The notes under the pieces: generated by a model | What the model saw: the letters and a program-made list of their open reading frames with translations, nothing else | Database searches by the model: none | Told to the model about the DNA's origin: nothing | Shown: in pieces, positions 45,282-55,817 of the stretch | Position numbering within the stretch: the first letter of the stretch is position 1 | Layout: each line of letters opens with the position of its first letter | Position numbers and translations under genes: made by a program | DNA from: Camellia lanceoleosa | Taxonomy: Eukaryota > Streptophyta > Magnoliopsida > Ericales > Theaceae | Direction: 5' to 3' | Length of the DNA: 64,000 bases | NCBI GenBank assembly: GCA_025200525.1 | Contig: CM045761.1 | Coordinates: 46,322,190-46,386,189 of the forward strand

Positions 45282-46346
45282 TGATATCGGTGGACTTACA
45301 GAAGCTTTTGGCCTATCACTTAGAGCCCAATTCACGGTTCAAACACTAAAGGCCAACACCATTGAGAACGCAATGTTGCACCAGGAACCATTGGCATCTA
45401 AATACTTGTCAAGAAGGGAACCAACCACGTAAACAGATAAAGATTCTGCAGAGTTATTGCACTACACATCAGCCATTAATAGAGCTCCTACAGCATTAAA
45501 TGCGATAACCCCTTCACATCGGAACAGGCAGCCTCACCGTGAACAATATGGTGTTTGGTGGGGCTTTTTTGAGCCAACTTATGGCTTCTAGCTTTTAAAA
45601 AGTTATTTTGAACTATTTAGTTAGACTTATTTCAAACAATTTCTAATTCTAACAACTTATTTTAAGTCCAAAAAACTGATTCTGAGAAGCTGCTCACCCT
45701 TTGCTTCTGATTATCAGCTTCTATTGTGGACATGTTAATTCACGGTTATGCTCTTAGATTTTTTTATTTTTTATTTTTTTAAAAATAGAAAAAGGCCCAA
45801 ATGGACTATAAAATATTATTATTATTTTTTATGAGAAATGTAGACAAATAGTGAATAATAAAAAATAAAAATTAATTGAAAAAGTTACTTCACAGCTTAT
45901 TTAACAAACACTACTCAGCAACTTAAATTTATAATTCAACAGTTATACCAAACAGATTAACAGCTTTTGATTAAAGTCATAATTTATAATCTGTTAAATT
46001 ATAATCTATAATCTATTTTAACAGCTACACCAAACAAGACCAATGCAAGTTAGAGTATAGACTTTCGGCCAACACGACAGGTCGGAGTGGACAAGGCAAT
46101 GATGGACAAAGGATATAAGGAGGCTTCCAAGACACATGAAAGGTTAAGTTTTCTATTCTTATTCTCTTCCTCTCTCCACACCATCAATCTTCTCTCTTCT
46201 AACTTGATCGTCGGAGAGTCCGCTGGGGGACTCTTGTTCCTCGTTGGATATTTTTGCAGGCACACCAGCGAGCTTAGTGACTGGTGAAGGGTGTAGGAAG
46301 TGTGGGTCTGCCCAACTCGCCCTCCTTTGGATCAGCAACATCATCA
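45282..46346 (+). mobile_element. element B 3' LTR
   Basis: Starts TGATATCGGTGG and ends AACATCATCA, followed by TSD ATATT. It is 1065 bp as found and about 568 bp without the insertion at 45548-46041. Its last bases lie about 410 bp upstream of the TATA box of the small gene at 47246. Confidence 0.9.
45548..46041. mobile_element. MITE-like insertion in B 3' LTR
   Basis: Absent from the 5' LTR, which reads GTGAACAATGCAAG across the site. The insertion starts ATGGTGTTTGGTG and ends CACCAAACAAGACC, so its ends are inverted (GGTnnGTTTGGTG). The flanking repeat is CAAT or AAT. The interior is non-coding and has many AGCTT/AAGCT and AACTTATTT words. Superfamily is uncertain: a 3-bp target suggests PIF/Harbinger, but AAT is not the usual TWA. 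Confidence 0.75.
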
Positions 46347-46351
46347 ATATT

Positions 46352-46750
46352 AATTAAGAGGCATTTTCAAAGTTTTTGTTTTTGTTTTGTTTTTTTCAAA
46401 TGAAAGAAGCATAATTCTGTCACATTATTTTGCATGTATTATTTTTTAAAAATAATTATTCCTGAAAATATGAGTTACCTCGAAACCCTATCTGCATATA
46501 CATATAGAAAATTAAGATTCAATCAAAATTATATGTAAATGGAAAAATTTGGATTCAAGACTTATTTATTGCATGATATAACATAAAATTTTCAATTATG
46601 AGTGATATAAGTAATGAATGATATACAAACACAAAGTTTGTAAATAAATTTTATACAAAATGATGTGTCACATTTTTATTCATTCATTTAAAAAAAACAA
46701 AAAACAAAAAACAATAACTTGTTATATATAAATATTAAAGGACACCAACC
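46352..46750. other. AT-rich upstream region of the small gene
   Basis: Flank of element B up to the TATA box. AT-rich, no ORF of note, one ATTTAAAAAAAACAAAAAAC-type run near 46690. Confidence 0.5.
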
Positions 46751-46756
46751 CTCTTC

Positions 46757-46787
46757 CATATAAACCCCTCAAACGTTCTATATAAAC
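46757..46787 (+). promoter_or_regulatory. two TATA boxes of the small gene
   Basis: CATATAAAC (TATAAA at 46759) and CTATATAAAC (TATATAAA at 46779) lie 20 bases apart, in a CCCCT/CT-rich context typical of plant core promoters. A start of transcription around 46790-46815 would give a leader of about 440 nt. The leader is CT-rich and holds only two ATGs before the CDS, both opening very short uORFs: 46874 (8 codons counting the stop) and 47120 (ATG followed at once by TAA). Confidence 0.6.
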
Positions 46788-47245
46788 CCCTTCCCTTCTC
46801 CCTCTCCCCCTAGACCTCTTCACCAACACCTCTATCTCTCTCTCTCTTCCCGCCTCCTTGCCTTGCTTGTCTTATGCAACTCTTTTCTTTTTTGTGAGAG
46901 AAAGACAGAGACAGAGAGAAACTGTGTGCTTCTTTTCTTCATCATTCCATTATTTGCTAATCAAAGCTCACACACAAACTCTGTTTCTTTTCTCTATCTT
47001 CCTTTCTTATTCTCACACACAGACCACACTCTGCTTCTTTTTTTTTCTTTTTTTCTTCCTTCTTTTGATTTACCCAACTCAGAAAAAACTTCTATTTTAC
47101 CTTCAATTCTGAATTTCATATGTAATTATCCCTCCTCTCCCTGTTTTTCTGATCAAAATTCTGTCTCTTTCCTCTCATTTTCTTGTTAGAAACATCATCC
47201 CCTAATCTCATTCTCTGCAAATTTACATATTACTAAGTCCATCAA

Positions 47246-47488
47246 ATGGCAACTCCTTCCTCCAACCCCTCAAAAAAACCAAACAGAAGCCCTCCTCCAA
47301 AGAGAGGACAGATCAAAGCTCAAATGTTTGAGAGCTTGTTGGAGACATTAGTCTCTGCGGCCTCAAAAGCGAAGGAAGCACTGGTTAGGATCACAAGACA
47401 TGGCGGTGGCAGCAGTGGCGGCTCCACCACCATGATTGTGAGTCCACCGCCTAGCACCTACAACTCCAATGGCAATTCCGATCCCTAG
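47246..47488 (+). CDS. small plant-type protein, 80 aa, function unknown
   Basis: The ATG at 47246 sits in a good plant context (CATCAAATGGCAAC), and ATGGC is the favoured plant start. The 80-residue product has a Ser/Pro/Lys-rich N-terminus (residues 1-18), a conserved-looking core PPPKRGQIKAQMFESLLETL (16-35) continuing as a predicted amphipathic helix to about residue 49, and a flexible Gly/Ser/Pro tail. No signal peptide or membrane segment is seen. The KRGQIK core followed by a helix is remembered from small uncharacterised plant proteins, but no function is known to me. Supporting a real gene: TATA boxes, a long CT-rich leader, and codon use that is much less AT-biased than the flanks. 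It stands alone on its strand, and element B ends about 0.9 kb upstream. Confidence 0.7.
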   Translation: MATPSSNPSKKPNRSPPPKRGQIKAQMFESLLETLVSAASKAKEALVRITRHGGGSSGGSTTMIVSPPPSTYNSNGNSDP

Positions 47489-48560
47489 TAGCCTCAAACA
47501 AAATTCACTCATCTTTTTAGATCAATAACGATACAACTGCAAAAGAAAATATTTTTAAAAAAAATGCGCAAAAGACGAGGTTAGAAATGGCCCACACTTT
47601 GCCAGACAAAATGCAATTCTGCGTACTTTTTTGCGAAAATGTTTTTGCATATGTAGCTTTACTGATTTTAGATTTAAACTATGGGTTCCAATCAAAAGTG
47701 TTTTTTCATTTGTTTGTATAATGTTTTGTTTTTTAAATTCACCACTGAAATTTCAGTTTTTAGTTTGTCTAGTATATACCTCTTCTTTTCGTGTTTTTTT
47801 GACTTGGGAGGAGATGACATGTTTGAAGGAGATAGGTTGTATTTGGATTTCACCTTTTTTTTTTCCCCTTTTTTTCTCTCTACCTTATATTGAGGCCTGT
47901 TGTCTGTAATATACAGTGAAAATTTAAAAAAAAAAAAAATTATTGGAAACAATAATTTTATTTTTTGGTGTACATAATGTTGGATATTGGTAGAATATAA
48001 CTAATGTTAGCTTAGGATGTGAGTTTATTTTTTGGTTTTTTAGTTATTTTAGTCTGAGGCCAAAAAGTCTCGTTTGGGATATTTTTTTTTTTTTTTTTTG
48101 ACTTTTGTGAAGAAAAAAAAATAATTATAAATTATATGTGATATTTTGTCTGATTAGATTAAAAAGTTTACTTCATCTTTTGGAACTAAAAAGTTAAAAA
48201 AAAAAAAAAAGGAGGGGGGGGGTGGTGGTTGTTGGCATGCATAAGGGTATGGAAAATGATTTGTCCCTTAAAAAAATCCTCCCTAATCCCCTTAATGTCT
48301 AAAACTACGTCGTTTTGGACATTTTTTTTTTTTTTTTTTCTTTCTTTTTTTACCTTGATATAAAAATTAAAAAAATTAGAGGGTTAAAAGTTAGAGCTCC
48401 CTAGCACAACCCTAAGGGTATATGATGTTTGGTTGCTCTTGGTAATGGGTGTGCATGTTCGAGAAAGTCTTGTGTACTTTTTGTTGGGACTGCATGGTTT
48501 TCTGTTGTCCATCCATTTCATTTGGATAAAGATTTACATTTAATCTAAAATGTATTATTA
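47489..48560. other. 3' region of the small gene and AT-rich spacer
   Basis: Probably contains the 3' UTR (T-rich, with TTTGTTTG and AATAAT words at 47700-47960). Low-complexity ORFs at 47631-47952 on both strands reflect T/A runs. A G-run (about 48213-48221) and several long poly-T tracts (48080, 48320) follow. Confidence 0.45.
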
Positions 48561-48570
48561 AAATATAAAA

Positions 48571-48879
48571 GGATAAGTTTACTTAAAATACAGATTGTAT
48601 TATAAATATGTCATTATCATAATTTTTAATTTAATAAAATTAATTGAAAAAATAAAATTCATAACTATTCTTTTAAATAATAATAAAATTACATAAATTA
48701 TTAATTGAAATATATTTATAATATATCATTAAATGTTATTAATTGATTTGATAATTTATTAATAAAATGTGTATTTTTTATAACATTAAAAACTTTAAAG
48801 GGTGGGATGTAATGTTCAAAATCACATGAAAAAATTTATATTTTAAACAAATCTTAGGAGGTGCATTTGTAATTTATCT
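48571..48879. mobile_element. Mutator-type MITE, copy 3
   Basis: Bounded by perfect AATATAAAA repeats (48562-48570 and 48880-48888), the cleanest 9-bp TSD of the family. Starts GGATAAGTTTAC and ends TTTGTAATTTATCT. The body matches the copies at 3129 and 5026. Confidence 0.8.
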
Positions 48880-48888
48880 AATATAAAA

Positions 48889-49515
48889 TTAATGTTACCA
48901 TAAATTTTTAAAACTTTCTTCAATTTTTTTTTTAAAATTTAAAATCAAGAATTGATGATGTGCATTTTTTATTGCAATTAATAATAAAATGATAAATCTC
49001 TATTCCATTCACAAAATTGAGAACGAATTTAAAAATAATATAATGAAAAATGTTAAGAATTCTAAATATTTTACTAATATTTTTACTAAATGTCTCATTT
49101 ATGTGTAACTTTATTATTTGTGTTAACTCAATCAAAAAGAGTTTGATCTAATGGCCAAGAAGTAAGAGACATCTGATAAATAGAAATGTTTTGAATATGC
49201 TAGAGTAGTATTTATATGAGTGAAATAATATTGTCAAAATTAAAATTTTAGCATTATAGCATATTAAATTTTAACATTAGCACTGTCGTTTATATTATTA
49301 TATAAAATTAACTCATAAGTTAGTATGGATGTCATAACGTTTTTTACTTCTGTAAAATATTCTGTTCAATGTAACTACTATCCAACTATTTCAAATAATT
49401 GTCATTATTAAAATTAACTATTTCAGATTCAATTCTTTTAGTATAAATTATAAATATTAAAATACAAATTGGCTATTATGATTAGCTTAAAATACGAATT
49501 GTTGTATGTAATTCA
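48889..49515. other. AT-rich spacer without genes
   Basis: Nothing recognisable. One ORF on minus (48932-49135) has no family features. Confidence 0.5.
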
Positions 49516-49524
49516 TAAAAGGGC

Positions 49525-50315
49525 AAATTACACTAACGGTCCCTATAGTTTGGGACTTGTGTTGCTTTGGTTCATGACTTTTCAATTGTAACATATTTGA
49601 TTATGAATTTTGAATCTTGTTTCAAATAAGGACAATTGAAAATATCATTACTTAATTTCAAGGATAAAATCGTCAATTTGATAAAATATAAACTAATTTA
49701 ACAAAAATAAATGTCAAAAAAATATTTTTGAATTTTAAAAAATCATTTCTACTAACTAAAGATAAAATTATGTAAAATTAATAAATCTTTTAGACATTTA
49801 TTTATTTATTTAATATCAAATTAATTTTTATTATGTGTTTGGATGATGATCAAGTAATGTGTGGTTGTTTTTATTTTCATTAAATTAGTTTTTATATTTC
49901 CAAAAGTCAAATATGGCAACAACTTTGATATCGTTATTAAACTAATCTATTAAATTAAAAAATCCAAAACTAAAAACATTTTATATATTAAATATATTGA
50001 TTACACATTAAAATCTTTACAACCACCCATTACCCGATCATCATCTAAACAGATAGTAAAAATTAATTTGGCAAAAATAAATAAATAAATAAATGTCCAA
50101 AAAAATTATCAATTTTATATAATTTTATCTTTGGTGTGTACAAATAATTTTTCAATTTTTAAAAATATTTTTTTGACATTTATTTTTGTCAAATTAGTTT
50201 ATATTTTATCAAATTAACGATTTTGCCCTTAAAATTAAGTAATGCTATCTTCAATTGTCCTTATTTGGAACAAGATTCAAAATATAGGATCAAATGTGTC
50301 ACAATTGAATATAGT
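49525..50315. repeat. large inverted repeat with arms of 300-350 bp
   Basis: The left arm (about 49580-49880) and right arm (about 50010-50315) match in inverted orientation. Both contain GATAAAATATAAACTAATTT, AAAATAAATGTCAAAAAAAT, GGACAATTGAA and GATGATGATC (the latter three reversed on the right). The left terminus GGGCAAATTACACTAACGG resembles the termini of the Mutator-type MITEs here, but the last 60 bases of the right arm are missing and no TSD is left. Probably a truncated fold-back or long-TIR element. Confidence 0.65.
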
Positions 50316-50341
50316 CAAATTCTCAAACAAGGCCTTATTAT

Positions 50342-50521
50342 GGCTCTGTTTAGTATAACTTTTTTTAAACTAAAAATTGATAATCACAAAGCAAAAATTA
50401 AAAGTATCCCTCCCTTAGTTTTTAAATAATCAATTTTTTTAGTTAAATAAAACAGTTTGATACAGACTCCCAAATTAAATTAAGTTATAATTAGCTTATA
50501 AAAACTACAACAAACAACCCC
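50342..50521. mobile_element. candidate small MITE
   Basis: Starts GGCTCTGTTTAGTATAACTT and ends CTACAACAAACAACCCC, with TTAT/TAT-type flanks. GGCTCTGTTT and GGGGTTGTTTG could be diverged TIRs of a Tourist-like element. No second copy in the window. Confidence 0.35.
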
Positions 50522-51045
50522 TATAAATTTCATTTTATATTTATTATTTTACTTGTCATTCATAATATTAATACAACGGGTTTTATTTATAATATATATT
50601 TTCAATACAATGTTAGCAATTAGATTCATATGACATATAGTAAAAAAAAAATTTGATAGAAATAGATTGTAATTACTCAATCCAAAATTATAAGATTCTT
50701 TATTTGTGAAAAAATTTAGATTGATTGAGAATTAGTAACCACATAATCAATTACATTTGACCAAAAAACAAGTAGACAACATAATTCTCAAAATCACATT
50801 TTCATCTAGTTTTTGTAAAATAATATGATATAATTATATAACTACTAATGTTTGATCAATTAATTTTGTTCATAAATAAATTACACAATAAATATTACGT
50901 TTGAATCATAAAAATAAATCTAATAAGGTGGCCCAACGAAAGAACACAAACACTCCATGGTACCTTTCTCTGCGATGACTTTGTAGCCAATTCTATCCAA
51001 TTTGTAGACTTTTTCTTTGTCTTTCTTAACCTTTCCCACTTCATT

Positions 51046-51366
51046 ATTTTATTTATTTATTTATTATTATTTTTTTGTTACAGAAAAATTCTCCTACTCT
51101 CTCGCAAGTTCAAAACAGCGCCCCTTGTAGAGATTACCAAGGTGTCCTGTTATCCGTTCCGAGTAAAGAGACTATAACCTGAGAACTTGCCTCGACTTCC
51201 TAAGACAAGCTCCTCTTAAGTCAGGACTTACGCAGTAGGAGAGCATTAGGCCCATATCAAGTACTGTGGTTGTAACAACTTGAGGCAAACCTTCTAAATA
51301 CCTGTGCTACGCCCAGAAGATTAGCCCAAGAAATTTTGAACTTGAGACCTAGGGTCTTAACCCCCA
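51046..51366 (-). mobile_element. SINE-like retroposon with 11-bp TSD
   Basis: A 321-bp block much less AT-rich than its surroundings is flanked by perfect CCCACTTCATT (51035-51045 and 51367-51377). On the minus strand it starts TGGGGGTTAAGACCC and ends in a TAACAAAAAAATAATAAT-type A-rich tail. GGTCTCAAGTTCAAAATT near its start resembles a pol III B box, but no clear A box precedes it. It is therefore a 5'-truncated SINE or another LINE-mobilised retroposon. It shares no clear sequence with the SINE at 5887. Confidence 0.65.
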
Positions 51367-51377
51367 CCCACTTCATT

Positions 51378-52245
51378 TTCTTCCCTCACTACATAATAAA
51401 GGAGAAATTTTAGATCAAGATATAACTTTAAAAATAATTATAAATTAATGGTAAATTTTATTAATATTAATAATTAAAAGTGATACTTACACACAAGTCA
51501 TAATTTATGAACTTATACTTTATTAAGTCGTAATTAAGATTTTTTGGACCTTCAAGTCCATTAAATTTTTAATACTCGGAATTACCCTTCAAATAATGAT
51601 TGTTCATCATTTATGATTATCTATAAAGGAATATAATGATTTCATATTTATTTTGATTTTCAAAATTTTAAAATATCAACTTTCAAATTGAAAAAATTAA
51701 AAAAAAAATTATGTGCAAAATTGAAAAAATTAAAATTTTTTTGTGTAAAACTGAAAATTTTATAAAGGAGCATGGTGATGGAACATTGATGTGCAAAATT
51801 ATAAAAAAAAAATTGAAAAAATTGATAATGTTCTTAGTCTTAAAATTGAAAAAAACTAATAATGTTCTCAGTTTTATTGGATAGTTAAATCAAACTAATA
51901 AGTAGAAGTGCAAAAACGTTTAATTTCATACTTTTTTTTCCCTCGTTATTGAAATAATTATCTGGAACATTACTATGCAAAAATGTTCTTGGTTTTAAAA
52001 ATTAGTATAAAAATTGATTATATATTTAATTTTATTAAATAGGACTTATTGGTTCAAAATTTTTTAGATAAAAATATTATTCAATCCGTTAATCTATTTA
52101 AAACTGTTCAAATTACAACTTATCAATTCATAAATTCACTAATTCACTATTCAATTTATAATTTTATTTTTAAACTGCTTGAATTGTACCCGCCACACAC
52201 ACCTAGTCATACCCCTTAATGATATCATCATTCCTTTTAAATGTT
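51378..52245. other. AT-rich spacer without genes
   Basis: Repeated GAAAAAATT/AAATTGAAAA words at 51690-51860, otherwise nothing recognisable. Confidence 0.5.
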
Positions 52246-52249
52246 TCAT

Positions 52250-53178
52250 GCCTTGGGAGTATTTTTTTTTCCATTTAAAAAAAAAAAAAAAAACCACATA
52301 TGCATGTTTCTTATCATAAATCAAAACATCAGACGGGACAGGAATGTCACCTCAATTGTAAAGTGTGAAATGTTTTCAACAGAAACCCTCATTTGGCATA
52401 CCCCCTAATAATATGTTCCACGGTTGTGATAGGGAGCCTGAAATTTTTGAGTTTGAATTTGTTTCAAATTTAAAATGATATCGTTTTGAAATATATATAT
52501 ATATATATATATTTTTCTCTTTTTTCTTTCTCATTGTTTTGAAGATGAAGAAGAAGAATTGAGTTTGAATTTGTTTCAAATTTAAAATGATATCGTTTTG
52601 AAATATATATATATATATTTTTCTCTTTTTTCTTTCTCATTGTTTTGAAGATGAAGAAGAAGAAGAGAAAGAAAAAAAAAATTTTAATTTCCCCCCCCCC
52701 CCCCCGTTCAGATTAGATCCACATCAACATCTTCATCAACACAATACCATCATCAACAACAACATCTTCATCAATAGATCATCATCAGCCCCCTCCCCAA
52801 AAAAAAGATTCAGAACAGATCATCATCAGTCAAAAAAAATTCAAATCTGATTTGCTCCAGCTCCGATGATCTTCCTCCTCCGCCATCACCGTCTTCTTCT
52901 CTTCCTCCTCCTTCTCCCCATCTTTTCTCCTTTTTCACTCTTTCTCTTCTTCTTCTCTTCTCTTCTCTCCTTTCTCTCTCTCGTCTTTGTGTTTCTCTCT
53001 CTTACCTCTGTGTTCAAAAGGAAGAAAAAGAAAAAAATGAAAAAAAAAAATGAAACCCAAAACGACATCGTTTTGGGTTTCGAGCCAAATTCGAGCCATT
53101 GATTTCGGGCCCTCAAACAATTTTTATATGCTCCATGCCTTGGGAGTACATTTTTTTTTTACACCACATATGCATGTT
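52250..53178. repeat. 0.8-kb block between two short direct repeats
   Basis: CATGCCTTGGGAGTA, a T-rich run and CCACATATGCATGTTTC occur in this order at about 52250-52306 and again at about 53134-53178. The block between holds a tandem duplication, a poly-C run (about 52690-52705), CATCATCAAC-type words and a CT-rich stretch. An 80-residue Leu/Phe-rich ORF at 52866 runs through the CT-rich stretch and is not convincing. Confidence 0.55.
52447..52664. repeat. near-identical tandem duplication, about 105-112 bp units
   Basis: TTGAGTTTGAATTTGTTTC through GAAGATGAAGAAGAAGAA is repeated at 52447 and 52559. The units differ mainly in the length of an internal AT tract, so the duplication is recent. 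Confidence 0.85.
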
Positions 53179-53179
53179 T

Positions 53180-54280
53180 CAAAGGCCTCCTATTTTAGGC
53201 AACATTTTTATTTTTTATAAAAAGATATATTATAAAAAATAAAAAGAATGATATAATAATTTATAATAATTTTTTTAATAAATTACATTTAAATATATAG
53301 TTAGATTCTTGCGATTACAATCTTATCTTAAACAATATATAATAAACGAATCCTTTAAATATATAGTATTATACAAATATTTTTCTATCAACTTCTTATT
53401 TTAATTTTTCATAACCTGTACATGTATTACAATTGGAGGTATGAAATTAATTACGCAATTATACAATTTTATTTAATAGTTTATCTCATAATTCAAATTT
53501 ATTGAACTCACAATTGTATATTATTTTGTATATTATTGGTGTAAGAATTCATTAATATCAATATGTAATATATTTTTATACATTAAAAGTTGTTGAATCT
53601 CATTTCATGTACCATGAATATATTGCATGATAAAAAATATAACATTAGTCATTAATATATTTTCATTTATGTAGAAAATGTAGTTTTTTAAAAAGAAAAT
53701 TGAATGATATTGTAGCTTAATATTTCGATCGATATATGAATTTCATAATTGTTTCCACGATGTTCATAGATTCATGTTTATAAATGTTTGTAGGGTCACT
53801 TCCATGAAACTTTCGAGTTACATAATTTATTATGGCATCTGTAAGTAATCAGCATATAATAAAAATTGATTGAAACTTTTTATTTTATATACTTACTTTC
53901 TGCATCATTGAGTTGCTGCAATAATGTTTGGATATTGTTTTTTTTTTTTTTCTTTTAATTTGACTAAATGGTGTGAATGAGGTACATTATTTTTCTTAAA
54001 TTTCCCAATAGATAGGACAATTCATAAGCAATAGATCTTCTATAATTTTTGTTTTACCATTTTCTTGTTTTTCTTCTTACTCACTATTATAACTTATTGT
54101 AATAAAAATATTTTGACAAGAGTTTGAGGCAATATCTTATTATTATGAATTTCAAAGTCCATTTCCCCTCAATAATATGATTTTTTCTGTGAGGGAGGAA
54201 AAATACAATCATTGTCGTGATGTAGGTGTTATGGATATTTGTTTGTATGACATATATATATCAGAAATGTTTTGTGGCAC
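53180..54280. other. AT-rich spacer without genes
   Basis: No coding signal or recognisable repeat apart from homopolymer runs. Confidence 0.5.
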
Positions 54281-54284
54281 TAAA

Positions 54285-54380
54285 AAACTGGGCACTAATG
54301 CCCCTAATTCCCAATTTGGGTAACTTTTTTTTTTTTTTTTTTGCCTTATATGGAAATTCGGGGCATTAGTGCCCCCAATT
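54285..54380. repeat. hairpin element with poly-T core
   Basis: GGGCACTAATGCCCCTAATT pairs with the inverted copy AATTCGGGGCATTAGTGCCC about 50 bases further on, with one mismatch. The loop is a long T run. A further GGCACTAA / GAGCACTAA pair lies outside. Small, GC-richer than its flanks, non-coding. Confidence 0.65.
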
Positions 54381-54429
54381 TCGGAGCACTAATCACGTTT
54401 GTATATATATATATATATATGTATTGAAC

Positions 54430-55120
54430 ATAAGTTGATAGGAGAACAATACACAATTTCACAATTTCACAATTTTTTCCTAACAAACATAACTATATTA
54501 ACAAAGCGATACATATTAGAAAATTAAAGTATCCGATGGTAATAGCATTACAAATTGACAATGTATGAATACAATAATATATATTAGTTTATATTTATAT
54601 ATTTATATATGTAGACATTGACATATATAAGATATCACAAAATTAATATATGAAATCTTTTGTAACAATATAATACAGGTAACAATGAGAAGTTAATTAT
54701 TCACAATTAAATAGTTGGTCATAATGTAAATGTTTAGTGTTATATTTTTGTGTGTATGTACCATTTTTTTAATTAGATTATTAAATTCACATATAAATTG
54801 AAAGGAATTTGTGAATAATTTATATAAAATTAGAGATTAGTGAAGAAAGATTTTAAAAAAGAAAAAAAAAAAGAAAAAAACAAGAGGTTTATAATTGGTT
54901 TAATTTTTTTTTCAAATTTTTGTTTTGAATTTTTTGGTTTTTATATTTTCTGTCTTTGACACTGTTTTTTTTATTTTATTTTAATAAATCTTTTATTTTC
55001 TTTATAGATTCACTTAATTTAATACTTTTTTATTTTTTAATTTTACTTTTAGATTTAGATTCACTTAATTTAAATACACTTAGAAAATAATTTGTTGTGT
55101 ATTCTTTTTGAAACTTTTTT

Positions 55121-55162
<42 letters not shown>

Positions 55163-55817
55163 CAGTAAATGTTTGAATTTATAAATTTTCTTACCAATAT
55201 TTTACTTTTTAATTCTATTTAGCTTATTAAATATTAGACTTTCATGTAAAAGTATAATTTAAATCTAAAATATAAAGAAATTATAGTATTTTTAATTACT
55301 AAAACTGAGAAAATATGAAAAATCAAAAAATAAAAAATAAAACCAACGAAAGTGATTGTTGTTTATAATTTTGAAATCATACATTAGTTATTAAAGTACC
55401 ATGTGAAATATTATAATTCATAAAATATAATTTAAACAAAAAGAAAATGTATGAAGATAACTTGCGAATTTTTGAGATGCAACATAAATCTCTATTTTAA
55501 AAATGCATGCTCTTTCCTCTGTCTAGATTTGAACAAATGCATATAACTTTAAGATTCAACCAAAATTATTCACAGTGATTTGATCCATGATGAACAATTG
55601 TAAATATTATATATCAGTATAGAAGCAGATACTGAAAATAAGAAAGAATAATTTTTTTTTTCTTCAATCATCATCAATCTAAAAAGTAAGGAGATGATAT
55701 ATATATATATAAAAGAAGAGAGACGGTTTGTTTATATTTATATAGGACTCTTGGAGATAAATATATTATTTTTGGATATTTATCTCAAAAAAAATAAAGA
55801 GGTAGTTGGTTTATAAG
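54430..55817. other. AT-rich spacer without genes
   Basis: No coding signal. It contains an (AAT)13 microsatellite (55122-55160) and ends where copy 2 of the large duplication starts. Confidence 0.5.
55122..55160. repeat. (AAT)n microsatellite
   Basis: About 13 uninterrupted AAT units. Confidence 0.95.

Larger units (their letters stand above)
13591..46346 (+). mobile_element. element B: Tat-type Ty3/gypsy retrotransposon hosting all nested insertions
   Basis: The element runs from TGACAACG (13591) to AACATCATCA (46346) and is flanked by perfect ATATT (13586-13590 and 46347-46351). Removing nested insertions leaves two LTRs of about 565 and 568 bp, a primer site, gag, protease, RT, RNase H, a second RNase H, integrase, an antisense ORF and a purine tract. 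The second, archaeal-like RNase H and the antisense ORF before the 3' LTR are known features of the Tat lineage. By eye, about 31 differences occur in the first 275 aligned LTR bases (about 11%), mostly transitions, so the insertion is old. All ORFs carry stops and frameshifts. Confidence 0.9.

Noticed and set aside
52866..53102. 80-residue Leu/Phe-rich ORF that looks like a membrane protein
   Set aside because: It reads through a CT-rich low-complexity tract and an A-rich tail, and the opposite strand is also open in two frames. No promoter or family motif was seen.
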